Notes under the pieces: model-generated
What the model was told of the DNA's origin: nothing
Seen by the model: only the letters and a program-made list of their open reading frames with translations
Databases searched by the model: none
Shown here: in pieces, positions 18,980 through 28,057 of the stretch
Numbering within the stretch: position 1 is the first letter of the stretch
Layout: each line of letters opens with the position of its first letter
Assembly: GCA_019721075.1 (NCBI GenBank)
Contig: JAHEAD010000002.1
Span: 152,949-216,948 of the forward strand
From: Candidatus Sysuiplasma jiujiangense
Lineage (GTDB): Archaea; Thermoplasmatota; Thermoplasmata; Sysuiplasmatales; Sysuiplasmataceae
Direction of reading: 5' to 3'
DNA length: 64,000 bases
Program-made: the position numbers and the translations under genes

Positions 18980-19618
18980 CTATCTCTCCAGCATAAATTT
19001 CTCCACTGCTGAAACAAACTCCGCCGGCTGCTGCCAGTGCGGCACATGCCCCGAATCGGAGAATTCCAGATAGATGCTGTTCCTGATCGCATCATGAAGA
19101 GCTCTTCCCACTGCAGACGGTATAATGCTGTCGCCGGCACCCCACACTATAAGCGTCCTTACTCCGCTCCTGACAACACAGCTGACAAGAGGATCTGAGC
19201 GCATCCCGTCGGAATCGAGGTCGAATCCGATACCTGCCGTATCCTCAAGAACCAGCGCTGTGACCCTCCGCGGGAACGAGCAGAGAAAGTGCAGTGCAAT
19301 CCATCCTCCCATCGAGTTACCGAGAAGTGCCGCCTTCCCGATTCCGAGATGACGGAGCAGTTCGTCGGCCGCCGACGCATATCCACGTACCGGCATGTCC
19401 ATGAATTCACCGAAGTGCGGAGGCAGCGACGGGGCAACCACCCTGAACTTCCTTTTCAGCCGGGGAACAACCTTCTTCCAGGTTCCGGAATGTGAATTCC
19501 AGCCATGGAGAAGAAGGAGTACGCTGTCCGATTCGCCTTCGTCAAGGTAGCCGACTCTGCCGAAATCCCTTGATTCGAAGTAACTGTTGTCCGCCGAAAG
19601 ACCGCTTTCAGATGACAC
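18980..19618 (-). CDS. Alpha/beta hydrolase
   Basis: Soluble hydrolase of 212 residues. Oxyanion-hole HGW (LLLHGWNSHSGTW), nucleophile elbow GNSMGG, acid in WGAGDSIIP and catalytic His in SGHVPHW are all present in order. It is shorter than typical 260-280 residue members because the lid between strands 6 and 7 is nearly absent. Substrate unknown; esters or lactones are possible. It is the last gene of a minus-strand series after lonB, nadM and pncC, 32 bases after pncC. Confidence 0.88.
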   Translation of the reverse strand: MSSESGLSADNSYFESRDFGRVGYLDEGESDSVLLLLHGWNSHSGTWKKVVPRLKRKFRVVAPSLPPHFGEFMDMPVRGYASAADELLRHLGIGKAALLGNSMGGWIALHFLCSFPRRVTALVLEDTAGIGFDLDSDGMRSDPLVSCVVRSGVRTLIVWGAGDSIIPSAVGRALHDAIRNSIYLEFSDSGHVPHWQQPAEFVSAVEKFMLER

Positions 19619-19650
19619 ATCCGATAATATGCATACCAGGCGCTTATCTC

Positions 19651-20160
19651 TTACGGATTGCCGCCTGGTTTCCGCTTCCCCCTGAGGATGTCAGCAAGCA
19701 TCTCATTGCAGAACAGGAGTGCGTCTGCAGCACAACTCTGCCGGACGGCATCCCGCCCGCCGGAGTAAACGCTCCTCCTGATGCTGGTTTTCCCGTCCAC
19801 GAATACAGCTATGTAGCAGAGACCGACAGGATTCCCTGTGCCATCGCCTCCCGGGCCGGCGAGGCCGGTTGTTGCAACAGCCATGTCCGTCTTCATGATC
19901 TTCGACACGCCGGAAGCCATTTCTTCCGCGACTTCACCGCTAACCGGCCCAAATGCCGCGATTGTCTTTCCTGGCACTCCGAGAATTTCCTGTTTAGCGC
20001 TGCTGCTGTATGCGACTACCGCTCCCCTGAAAAAAGAGGAGACGCCCGGCCTTGAGGTCAGTGCGGCGCTCACCATTCCGCCGGTTACGGATTCTGCAAG
20101 CGAAATTGTCTTACGGCCCGATGCAAGGTGCGACGACAGCTGTTCAACCAGATTTTTCAT
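19651..20160 (-). CDS. pncC: CinA C-terminal domain protein, probable NMN amidohydrolase
   Basis: A single CinA C-terminal (PncC) domain of 169 residues, predicted to deamidate nicotinamide mononucleotide to nicotinate mononucleotide. The signature AESVTGG, the GPVSGEVAEEMA helix and TTGLAGPGGDGTGNPVG are clear. The ATG at 20160 gives a standard N-terminus; an in-frame start at 20205 would overlap nadM by 62 bases. It overlaps the 3' end of nadM by 17 bases, and both enzymes act on NMN, so the pair looks like one NAD salvage unit. Confidence 0.9.
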   Translation of the reverse strand: MKNLVEQLSSHLASGRKTISLAESVTGGMVSAALTSRPGVSSFFRGAVVAYSSSAKQEILGVPGKTIAAFGPVSGEVAEEMASGVSKIMKTDMAVATTGLAGPGGDGTGNPVGLCYIAVFVDGKTSIRRSVYSGGRDAVRQSCAADALLFCNEMLADILRGKRKPGGNP

Positions 20161-20674
20161 TCGACTCTGAAAGTCTGAATAATTCCCTGACACGTTCCAC
20201 CCCATGAAAAGATTCTATAACATCCGCAGCGCTTGCCGGCACGAGCTCTTTCCACCTGCCGCCGTTAATCATCATTTCCCTGATGTGCGTACCGGAATAC
20301 AGGTTTCTACTGAAGATTTTTGTCTGTCTTACTTCGTATCCTGCCTCGCTGAACAGCCTTTCGGTAAGCGGATTGTTTGTGAATATAGTGCTGAATTCGG
20401 GCACAAGCGACTTTACATGTGAGACCCAGAGCGAATATCTGTTTATGTCAATGATGGGTATTATATGCGTGCGCTGCTGGAGTTTCTTCTCCGTCAGGGA
20501 TCTGAATATCATCTGGTAACGCTCGCCTGCAGTGAACGGATTGTCCCTCATATGCGAATACTGCGCACTCCCGATTCCGACAATTACTTCATCACAGCTC
20601 TGCAGTATCTCCTCAATAGCCTTAAGGTGACCGAGATGGAATGGCTGATATCTTCCTATCACTAGACCGTTCAT
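20144..20674 (-). CDS. nadM: Nicotinamide-nucleotide adenylyltransferase (archaeal NadM)
   Basis: Transfers AMP from ATP to NMN or nicotinate mononucleotide to form NAD or its deamido form. The archaeal nucleotidyltransferase motif GRYQPFHLGH (residues 7-16) is at the N-terminus, followed by VGIGSAQYSH and NPFTAGER blocks. Length 176 matches archaeal NadM. The start lies 12 bases after the lonB stop and its end overlaps pncC, so it sits inside a lonB-nadM-pncC-hydrolase operon. Confidence 0.94.
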   Translation of the reverse strand: MNGLVIGRYQPFHLGHLKAIEEILQSCDEVIVGIGSAQYSHMRDNPFTAGERYQMIFRSLTEKKLQQRTHIIPIIDINRYSLWVSHVKSLVPEFSTIFTNNPLTERLFSEAGYEVRQTKIFSRNLYSGTHIREMMINGGRWKELVPASAADVIESFHGVERVRELFRLSESNEKSG

Positions 20675-20686
20675 TGATGCACTTGT

Positions 20687-22705
20687 CTACCGCGGAAGAG
20701 GTCTTCCTCCTTTAATCTTTGCGGGCTGCACAGGAACCGATTCCACGGGCTGCTCGCCTTCCGTAGCGTCGGGAACAAATATGGCGCTGATTTTCGATAT
20801 AAGCTTGTCCTTTTCAGGTCCCGCTACAAGCGCCTCCTTCAGCACGTCCAGCAGCGTTCTGACAGTAAATATCCTGATCTTTCCCTCATATCTGGGTTCG
20901 AGAAGGACATCTCCCAGGTTGTCAGCAGGTATTATTACCTCCGCCAGGCCCGTTTCGGCGGCCGCTTCTGCCTTGGCCGTAACGCCGCCTACGGGCAGGA
21001 CGTGGCCCCTCACGCTCAGGCTCCCCGTCATCGCAATGGACTGGTTGACAGGAACCTTCTCAAATGCAGATATGACAGCAGTTGCGATTGAAACCGATGC
21101 GCTGTCACCTTCCACCCCCTCATAAGTGCCGATGAACTGTATATGTATGTCATGATTGCTTATGTCCTCGCCAGAATACTTCTTGATTATGGCGGAGACG
21201 TTGTCCACCGCCTCCTTCGCTATATCTCCCAGCTTGCCTGTGGCAATAACCCTCCCTCCAGATCTGGTATGGGCGGGTGTCACTTCCGCAACAATCGGCA
21301 GGACAATCCCTGAAAACTCGGACATACCCGAATCGGCTCCAAGTGCAGCAAGGCCGTTGACGGTGCCGATGAGGCCGCCAGTCGTAATGATTGTGTTGTA
21401 TTCCTTTCTGCGCTGAATATACCTGTCTGCAACCTGCTGCTCAAGCGATCTGGCAATCTTCTTTGCTTTCAGGACATGCTCCCTGTGGACGAGGTCCGAA
21501 CCCTCCTCCCTTGCGATGTCACCCGAAACTCTGACAAGGCCACCGAGTTCCCTCAGCCTCAAAGTAAGGCGGCCCTTTCTTCCTGCGCGCCGCTGCCCCT
21601 CCTTTATTATTTCCGCAACCGCGAATTTGTCGAAATGGGGTATCTTCTTGTCCTTGACGACCTCCTGTGCAACAAACCGGATGAGCTTCTGCCTGTTCAG
21701 CGCGCTGTCAGGCATGGTTGTGTTCATGTAAACTTCGTATCCGTATCCCCTTATTCTCGAACGGAGCGCCGGGTGCATGCCCTGCAGCGCATCGAGATTT
21801 CCGGCGGCAACGAGTATAAAATCACATGGAACAGGCTCGCTTTTCACCATCGCTCCGGAACTTCTTTCGCTCTGACCGAGTATCGAGAATTTTCCCTCCT
21901 GCATTGCTGTCAGGAGACTCTGCTGCGACTCAATCCTCAGCAGGTTGATTTCATCTATGAAAAGAACGCCTTTGCTTGCCTTGTGTATGGCGCCCACTTC
22001 CAGCCGTTCATGAGCAGGTGTTTCCAGCCCGCCGCTCTGGAAGGGATCGTGCTTGACGTCGCCGAGCAGCGCACCCGCATGCGCACCCGTCGCATCAACA
22101 AACGGAGGCATTTCGTCCGGAGTATGCGATATGAGCAGCTTCGGAACCATGATGCTCTCCTGCCTCTGCCCTGTGTACCGCATGAAAAACCAGATGAATA
22201 TGGCGGCTATTATGCCGAACAGCAGAATAGACGGATCGGACGGCTTGCTGTATATGAAGATTGCTATTGAGGCTATTATTATCATCAGGACGAGCATCCA
22301 GTAAACAGATGCCTTCTGCTGGCGCCTCTGCATCATTTCGGCGCGCTGAGCATTGACTATCTCCTTGCCCTTTCCGGCAGGCACAATGCGTATTTTCGGC
22401 TCGTTGGGATCTTCCGGGTTATGGTATGCTATTACGTCCTGCAGTTCCCCTTTAGGAAGAAACTCCACCATGGAGCTTGCAAGCATTGATTTGCCTGTAC
22501 CAGGCTCGCCGATCAGCATTACGTGCCTTTTCTGCTCAGCAGCTTTCCTGACGACCCTGACAGCTTCGTCCTGCCCAATGACCTGATCGGACTGCCGCGG
22601 AGGAATGCTTATCTCACCGGTATGAGAAAAATTCTGTGTGACAATCCAGGTGTCAGCATCCTGAATTGCGCTCTCATCCTTCTCCTGCACCTCGCCTTCA
22701 GCCAA
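20687..22705 (-). CDS. lonB: Membrane-anchored archaeal Lon protease LonB
   Basis: ATP-dependent protease of 672 residues that degrades misfolded and regulatory proteins at the inner face of the membrane. AAA+ Walker A is GEPGTGKS (66-73), interrupted as usual by two TM helices at about 130-175 ([15 protein letters not shown] and [15 protein letters not shown]). Walker B FIDEINLL follows, then a C-terminal protease domain with the Ser of [10 protein letters not shown] and Lys of [10 protein letters not shown] as the catalytic dyad. The start is a TTG at 22705; no ATG gives a full N-terminus. First gene of the minus-strand NAD operon. Confidence 0.96.
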   Translation of the reverse strand: MAEGEVQEKDESAIQDADTWIVTQNFSHTGEISIPPRQSDQVIGQDEAVRVVRKAAEQKRHVMLIGEPGTGKSMLASSMVEFLPKGELQDVIAYHNPEDPNEPKIRIVPAGKGKEIVNAQRAEMMQRRQQKASVYWMLVLMIIIASIAIFIYSKPSDPSILLFGIIAAIFIWFFMRYTGQRQESIMVPKLLISHTPDEMPPFVDATGAHAGALLGDVKHDPFQSGGLETPAHERLEVGAIHKASKGVLFIDEINLLRIESQQSLLTAMQEGKFSILGQSERSSGAMVKSEPVPCDFILVAAGNLDALQGMHPALRSRIRGYGYEVYMNTTMPDSALNRQKLIRFVAQEVVKDKKIPHFDKFAVAEIIKEGQRRAGRKGRLTLRLRELGGLVRVSGDIAREEGSDLVHREHVLKAKKIARSLEQQVADRYIQRRKEYNTIITTGGLIGTVNGLAALGADSGMSEFSGIVLPIVAEVTPAHTRSGGRVIATGKLGDIAKEAVDNVSAIIKKYSGEDISNHDIHIQFIGTYEGVEGDSASVSIATAVISAFEKVPVNQSIAMTGSLSVRGHVLPVGGVTAKAEAAAETGLAEVIIPADNLGDVLLEPRYEGKIRIFTVRTLLDVLKEALVAGPEKDKLISKISAIFVPDATEGEQPVESVPVQPAKIKGGRPLPR

Positions 22706-22817
22706 TTAGATTCAGCTCTTATTGATTTGTAGTCTTCCTTGCTAAATAAGGTTTTTGACACGGTTCGCGCGATCCGGCCGTATCGGCGACCGTCACACAC
22801 ACGCCGGAACGCTGCGT

Positions 22818-22827
22818 ACTTTTAACA
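22818..22827 (+). promoter_or_regulatory. TATA-like box before the small ORF and hel308
   Basis: ACTTTTAACA is centred about 30 bp before the ATG at 22853, not before the hel308 start at 22957. This spacing favours transcription that begins at the small ORF. Confidence 0.4.
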
Positions 22828-22852
22828 GCGTACCCTTAATTATCAAGGAACC

Positions 22853-22960
22853 ATGCTAATCAGGTTCAGCACCGGCGGCGGAGCAGTACGCGTTGCCCAA
22901 ATTGCAATGGATTTAATGGCTGCAGCCGATACCGGAAGACTGTGGAGCAGAAAAGAATGA
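22853..22960 (+). CDS. Possible 35-residue ORF coupled to hel308
   Basis: An ATG-initiated frame of 35 codons, starting MLIRFSTGGGAV and ending LWSRKE. Its TGA overlaps an ATG of hel308 (bases 22957-22960, ATGA), the coupling arrangement used by several confirmed gene pairs in this window, and a TATA-like box sits about 30 bp upstream of its ATG. The peptide has no recognised family. It could be a leader peptide or a small partner protein. Spurious occurrence is possible at this length. Confidence 0.45.
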   Translation: MLIRFSTGGGAVRVAQIAMDLMAAADTGRLWSRKE

Positions 22961-25125
22961 GGCCGGAAGAACTGGGCATCAGCAGTGAAATTGCTCGGAT
23001 ACTCGCGGAGACAGGCATAACGAATCTTTATCCGACACAGGAAGTGGCCCTGCCTCACGTGCTTAACGGCAGGAATGTTGTGGCGGCTGTCCCCACTGCT
23101 AGCGGTAAGTCGCTTATCGGTTATATTGCGCTCCTGAGGGCGGCTCTGTCAGGCCAGAAAGGCATGTATATCGTGCCTCTCAAGGCGCTGGCAAATGAAA
23201 AGTATGAGGATCTCAGCAAATTCGGCAGAATGGGCGCAAGCGTAGCGGTCAGCACGGGCGACCTTGACTCGAAAGGAGAACGTCTTGGGAACAACAGCAT
23301 CATAGTGGCGACGAGCGAAAAGGCGGATTCGCTGTTGAGACACAGCGCTCCCTGGATAAGAGAGCTGTCCGTCCTGGTCGTCGATGAAATTCACATGATA
23401 AACGACGCTGACAGGGGCCCAACGCTTGAAATGGTCATCGCAAGGCTCAGAAAACTTGTTCCCAACATACAGATCATAGGACTGAGTGCCACGATAAAGA
23501 ATTCGACAGAAATAGCTGACTGGCTTGAGGCGGAACACGTCCACAGCGATTGGAGGCCGGTGGACCTCAAAATAGGTACATACTGTGAAGGCGAGCTGTT
23601 CTTCACGAACAACGAACGCAGGATGATAGACAACAACCCCGATGACCTGTGGCCTCTTATTGAGGATGCCGTAAAAGACAGCGGTCAGGTTCTAGTCTTC
23701 GTTAACACGAGGAAGAGCACGGAGACCGTTGCTTCGCGATACGGGTCGCGAATGAGGAAACTGATGGAGCAGGTGAACGATGAAATTGAACTCATGGAAG
23801 ACGATGACGGGGACGAGTCCAATACACATCTGTCGAAGATTCTCATTGATTCCATCAGGAACGGCATAGCGTTCCATCATGCCGGTCTAACAGGAAGACA
23901 GAGGACACTTGTAGAACGTCTCTTCAAGCAGGGAAAGATCAAGTGCCTCGTGGCCACGCCGACCCTCGCGGCAGGGATAAACCTGCCCGCAAGGACCGTA
24001 ATAATAAGGGACATTTACAGGTACGATGCACACACAGGCAACACGCTGATTCCCGTGGCGGAAATTAAACAGATGCTCGGAAGGGCCGGAAGACCGTCGT
24101 ATGACGACTACGGCGAAGCTGTGATCATAGCAAAGAGCGCAGAACAGGCATCCCTCATACTTGATGAATATCTTCTCGGTGAATCAGAAAGCGTCAATTC
24201 ACAGATTGGAAATGAGAGGTCGCTCAGAACACATGTCCTGAGCGCTTTCGCCACCAGGGTGGCAGGTTCAATCGACGAACTCAGGGAGTTCTTTTCATTC
24301 AGTTTCTTTTCGTTTAAGAATGATCTGAGCAGCCTGGACGAATCGCTGAACTCAATAATATCCTATCTTTGGGAAAACGGCATGATTGCGGTGGAGGGCG
24401 AGAGGATCAGGGCAACCACCTTTGGAAAAAGGGTCTCGGATCTCTATATCGATCCACTTTCGGCGGTAATAATGAGGGATGCCATACTGCGGTTCAAACC
24501 GGGGAAGGAACTCGGTTTTCTGCATTCCATCTGTTCGACGCCGGACATCATACCCCTCTACTGCAGGAATTCCGAAGTGGATGATCTGAACGATATCGCC
24601 GAAAACAGAAAGGGCGAACTGCTGCAGCAGATAGAAGAGGCGGAAGATACCGGATTATACCTGTCGCAGCTCAAGACTGCGCTTCTGCTGAAGGACTGGA
24701 TGAGCGAGGAAACTGAAGATCAGATACTTGGAAGGTACGGGATTTATCCCGGCGACTTGAGGAACAAGGCGGAAACAGCTTCCTGGCTTGTTTCCAGCGC
24801 AGCCGAGCTTTCGTCCGTAATGGCTTCGGGCAGCGCGCAGCAGCTGGAGCTCCTTGCCCTGAGGATGGAGAAGGGTCTGAGCGAACGCCTTCTTGATCTG
24901 GCGACAATCAGAATGGTGGGAAGAAACAGGGCGCTCACGCTGTACAGGCACAATTTCAGGAGCAGGAAGGATGTGGCTGCGGCGGACGAGGAAGCGGTCG
25001 CAGCTTTGCCGGGTTTCGGAAGAAATATTGCAAGGAAGATAATTGAGAACGCAAGGAGATCCAGAAAGGTGCTGAAAATACCGCAAAAAGAGGAGATCCC
25101 GCAGGACTGGTTTTTCAATGAATGA
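22957..25125 (+). CDS. hel308: Hel308 superfamily 2 DNA helicase
   Basis: ATP-dependent 3'-5' helicase that acts on stalled and forked DNA. Motif I VPTASGKS, motif Ia IVPLKALANEK, motif II VVDEIHMI, motif III GLSATIKN, an AFHHAGL block, motif V ATPTLAAGINLPAR and motif VI QMLGRAGRP are all present, then a winged-helix, ratchet domain and a C-terminal HhH stretch (ALPGFGRNIARKI). About 720 residues is normal. The ATG at 22957 overlaps the stop of the preceding 35-codon frame; a GTG at 22942 is the alternative. Cgi121 follows with eight bases of overlap. Confidence 0.95.
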   Translation: MRPEELGISSEIARILAETGITNLYPTQEVALPHVLNGRNVVAAVPTASGKSLIGYIALLRAALSGQKGMYIVPLKALANEKYEDLSKFGRMGASVAVSTGDLDSKGERLGNNSIIVATSEKADSLLRHSAPWIRELSVLVVDEIHMINDADRGPTLEMVIARLRKLVPNIQIIGLSATIKNSTEIADWLEAEHVHSDWRPVDLKIGTYCEGELFFTNNERRMIDNNPDDLWPLIEDAVKDSGQVLVFVNTRKSTETVASRYGSRMRKLMEQVNDEIELMEDDDGDESNTHLSKILIDSIRNGIAFHHAGLTGRQRTLVERLFKQGKIKCLVATPTLAAGINLPARTVIIRDIYRYDAHTGNTLIPVAEIKQMLGRAGRPSYDDYGEAVIIAKSAEQASLILDEYLLGESESVNSQIGNERSLRTHVLSAFATRVAGSIDELREFFSFSFFSFKNDLSSLDESLNSIISYLWENGMIAVEGERIRATTFGKRVSDLYIDPLSAVIMRDAILRFKPGKELGFLHSICSTPDIIPLYCRNSEVDDLNDIAENRKGELLQQIEEAEDTGLYLSQLKTALLLKDWMSEETEDQILGRYGIYPGDLRNKAETASWLVSSAAELSSVMASGSAQQLELLALRMEKGLSERLLDLATIRMVGRNRALTLYRHNFRSRKDVAAADEEAVAALPGFGRNIARKIIENARRSRKVLKIPQKEEIPQDWFFNE

Positions 25126-25624
25126 GGCTGCGGCTGCAATGGATGCAACGTTCATAGGATGCCTGCGGGGCAGGGAGACGGATCCCCGGACAATAATTGA
25201 AGAGTTCAGGAGGAATGGCTTCATGGCGCAGCCCGTCAACGCAGACAAGGTCTTCGGTGTCGACCATCTCATGAGCGCATATCTGCATGCTTCAAGGCGT
25301 TTTTCGAGGGGCAGGGGCTTGTCCGATGATTTCGGAACAGAATTCCTTTCCTGCGTTGCATGTGAAAGACAGATTTCGAAATCAATTCGGCGGATGAAAG
25401 TGGCGGACGGTGAGAGGATAGCAATCATGATTACGCCTGCCGTGGATGATGAAAGACTCGTAAGAATACTTGAGAAGCTGCATCTTTTCAGGGATGACAC
25501 ACTTATGGATGTGAACGACATTAAAAAGAAAAATGCGCAGGAATTCGGTATAAGCGAGGCCGATGGCGCTCAGCTGACGGATGCCATACTCGAGAAAATA
25601 GCCTTGCTTGACCTTTCGAACTGA
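25118..25624 (+). CDS. cgi121: KEOPS complex subunit Cgi121
   Basis: Regulatory subunit of the KEOPS complex that makes t6A37 on ANN-decoding tRNAs; Cgi121 binds Bud32 and recruits the tRNA 3' end. The 168-residue sequence has the family blocks GVDHLMSAYLHASRRF, a small run of G/S, FLSCVACERQISKSIRRM, and a C-terminal EFGISEADG-like segment. Adjacent Hel308-Cgi121 genes occur in many euryarchaea. It starts within the last codons of hel308, so the genes are coupled. The core KEOPS subunits Kae1/Bud32 are not in the window. Confidence 0.88.
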   Translation: MNEAAAAMDATFIGCLRGRETDPRTIIEEFRRNGFMAQPVNADKVFGVDHLMSAYLHASRRFSRGRGLSDDFGTEFLSCVACERQISKSIRRMKVADGERIAIMITPAVDDERLVRILEKLHLFRDDTLMDVNDIKKKNAQEFGISEADGAQLTDAILEKIALLDLSN

Positions 25625-25934
25625 ATATGCCTGTCAACCGGTGTTTCATCTTCAGAGGCCGGGCAGGCACACTAGCCGATCATTGGACAGGAAGTAATGC
25701 GGCAGCGGGGTGGCATGGAGCGCACATTAAGCGCATGATCACAAGTATCATCGATATCATGGGTCACCCATCCCACTGGACTCATCCCCCGGATCCACGA
25801 ACTCTGCAGACTGAACTGGCGCAGGCTGCAGATTTTCAAGTCAAGGGGCATCAGGCAACAATAATGCATTAATAATATTGCATTCTTAAGACTACCCGAC
25901 AGGTCCGGTCTAACAAAAACAGGAGTCAGTCCGC
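25625..25934. other. Intergenic stretch between cgi121 and mrp
   Basis: No convincing gene; an 81-codon frame (25627-25872) has no family features and starts directly after cgi121. The distal part is AT-rich, with AATGCA at 25863-25868 mirrored by TGCATT at 25879-25884, a possible operator or promoter region for the Mrp gene. Confidence 0.5.
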
Positions 25935-27086
25935 TTGGATGAAAAACAGATAATGGAAGCATTGAGGCCAGTGAAGGATCCTGAGATAGGAATCAGCATC
26001 GTGGACCTGAACATGGTGAGAGGCATACACTTCCAGGGGACAAGGGTAACGATAGAAATAGCGCTTACTGTCCAGGGTTGCCCCCTGCAGAAGACAATTG
26101 AATCAGACGTCAGATCAATAATTATGCAACAGCCCGGCATCGATGGTGTGGACATCAAGCTGGGCGTAATGACACGGGAGGAGCAATTCAGGCTTTCCGA
26201 GGATTTGAGGAGAATAAGGAAGCAGAGCAAACCCGAGGGCGCCACCGAAGTTGCTCCCGGAATATTCAGATACGGTAAAATGGGCATACAGCACGTGATT
26301 GCAGTAGTATCCGGAAAGGGAGGAGTGGGCAAATCACTGACTACCGGGCTCATTGCAGCCGAGCTTTGGAGAGAAGGTTTTTCGGTGGGGATACTGGATG
26401 CCGACATAACGGGACCGAGCATGGCGAAAATAATGGGTGTCGGCGGAAGGGCAAGGGCAACGGAAAAGATGCTGATTCCATCTGAAACAGCGGAAGGCAT
26501 AAAACTCATCTCGATGAACCTGGTTCTCGAAAGGCAGACACAGGCGGTAGTATGGCGCGGACCTCTTGTCACCCGTGCAATTAACCAGCTCTATTCGCAA
26601 ACTGACTGGGGAAACCTGCACTTTCTTCTCCTGGATCTCCCGCCGGGGACAAGCGATGCGCAGCTCACTGTATTTCAGTCCATACCGCTTGACGGCATAG
26701 TGGTCGTGAGCACACCCCAGTCACTAGCGCACATGATTGTTGAAAAGGCACTGGATATGGCAAGGGTCACCAAGATACCGGTGCTGGGCCTGGTGGAAAA
26801 CATGAGCTTTATGAAATGCCCCCACTGCGGCGAGACGATAGAAATGTATCCGAGGGACGACGGCAGGGATTCAGAACTGCTGTCCGGGCTGAAAGTGCTC
26901 GGCAGGATGCCGTTTGACCCCAAGGTAGCGGTTCTGGCCGACAGAGGGCAACTCGGTAAATTCGAGTCCGAGGATGTCAGGAAGCTTGTTGAAAACCTCA
27001 GAAGGGAGATACTGAACATATCATCCGTTTCCACTGAGCCGATCGCATGGCGGAAGGAGACAGCTGCTGCCGACAGGGCTGCCTGA
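25935..27086 (+). CDS. Mrp/NBP35-family Fe-S cluster carrier ATPase with N-terminal MIP18 domain
   Basis: P-loop ATPase (383 residues) predicted to hold and deliver 4Fe-4S clusters to apo-enzymes in the cytosol. Residues 1-85 form a MIP18/DUF59 domain with Cys49 in VQGCPL; the deviant Walker A GKGGVGKS is at 127-134, LLDLPPGTSD follows, and CPHCGE near residue 296 supplies the bridging cysteines. The TTG start at 25935 has an AGGAG nine bases upstream; Met7 (25953) is a less likely alternative. A long gap separates it from cgi121; ftcD follows after 48 bases. Confidence 0.93.
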   Translation: MDEKQIMEALRPVKDPEIGISIVDLNMVRGIHFQGTRVTIEIALTVQGCPLQKTIESDVRSIIMQQPGIDGVDIKLGVMTREEQFRLSEDLRRIRKQSKPEGATEVAPGIFRYGKMGIQHVIAVVSGKGGVGKSLTTGLIAAELWREGFSVGILDADITGPSMAKIMGVGGRARATEKMLIPSETAEGIKLISMNLVLERQTQAVVWRGPLVTRAINQLYSQTDWGNLHFLLLDLPPGTSDAQLTVFQSIPLDGIVVVSTPQSLAHMIVEKALDMARVTKIPVLGLVENMSFMKCPHCGETIEMYPRDDGRDSELLSGLKVLGRMPFDPKVAVLADRGQLGKFESEDVRKLVENLRREILNISSVSTEPIAWRKETAAADRAA

Positions 27087-27134
27087 AAGCAGGATGGAAG
27101 CAGAATTACATTCACTTACCGGAGAACGGAACAG

Positions 27135-28055
27135 ATGACGAAACTTATCGAATGCGTCCCCAATTTCAGCGAAGGGAGAAGGAAGGATGTTGTCTCACTG
27201 ATCGAACAGGCAATCAGGACAGTACCGAATATCATGTTCATGGGTTCGGAAATGGATGCCTCACACAACAGGAGTGTCCTGACATTTGTTGGACCGCCGG
27301 ACAGCGTTGCGGAGGCTGCGTTCAGGGCATGCAAGAAGGCCTCCGAACTTATTGATATGAACATGCACAGGGGAGAGCATCCGAGAATCGGCGCCACTGA
27401 TGTCATACCATTCATACCGGTCTCGGACTCCAGCATAGGAGAATGCATCGAACTTTCGGAGAAGGTGGCCATGAGAATAGCAGAAGAACTCGGCATACCC
27501 ACATACCTGTATGAAAGTGCCGCCCGGAGGCCAAACAGGAAGAACCTTTCAGACATAAGAAAGGGGGAATACGAGGGCCTGAAGGAGGCAGTTCTCACTG
27601 ACGAGTCCAGAAGACCGGATTTCGGCGGCCCGGAGCTACACCCTACGGCAGGTGCCACAGTAGTCGGTGCCAGGCCGGTTCTTGTTGCATACAACGTCTA
27701 TCTCAAGACACCGGACGTTGCTGTTGCGAAGAGGATAGCCGGCAAAGTAAGGGAAAGGAACGGCGGCCTTCCCGGCGTGAAGGCTCTCGGCTTCTTCATA
27801 TCCGAGAGGAATATGGCGCAGGTCTCGATGAATCTCACGGACCTGACAAAGACATCCACGCTCGCTGCATATGAGAAGGTCAGCGAGGAGGCGGTGCTGG
27901 AAGGGGTGGAGGTCGCAGGGAGCGAAATTGTCGGTCTGCTGCCGATCGCAGAGATTGCGGGTGTTGCAGTGCAAAAACTTAAGCTGATGGACTTCAATAG
28001 AAGCCAGATAATCGAGTCAAGGCTGCTTGACCTGATACTTGAAAAAGGTGAATAG
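27135..28055 (+). CDS. ftcD: Glutamate formimidoyltransferase
   Basis: Transfers the formimino group of N-formimino-glutamate to tetrahydrofolate or a related carrier, the last step of one histidine degradation route. The 306 residues cover the two formiminotransferase subdomains: IECVPNFSEGR at the N-terminus, GSEMDASHNRSV, MNMHRGEHPRIGATDV and HPTAGATVVGAR. In animals this domain is fused to a cyclodeaminase; here that domain is the separate next gene, two bases away. Links functionally to hutH at 14387. Confidence 0.95.
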   Translation: MTKLIECVPNFSEGRRKDVVSLIEQAIRTVPNIMFMGSEMDASHNRSVLTFVGPPDSVAEAAFRACKKASELIDMNMHRGEHPRIGATDVIPFIPVSDSSIGECIELSEKVAMRIAEELGIPTYLYESAARRPNRKNLSDIRKGEYEGLKEAVLTDESRRPDFGGPELHPTAGATVVGARPVLVAYNVYLKTPDVAVAKRIAGKVRERNGGLPGVKALGFFISERNMAQVSMNLTDLTKTSTLAAYEKVSEEAVLEGVEVAGSEIVGLLPIAEIAGVAVQKLKLMDFNRSQIIESRLLDLILEKGE

Positions 28056-28057
28056 CA

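Noticed and set aside
25627-25872. 81-codon frame between cgi121 and mrp
   Set aside because: No family features, irregular composition, and no promoter at proper distance.
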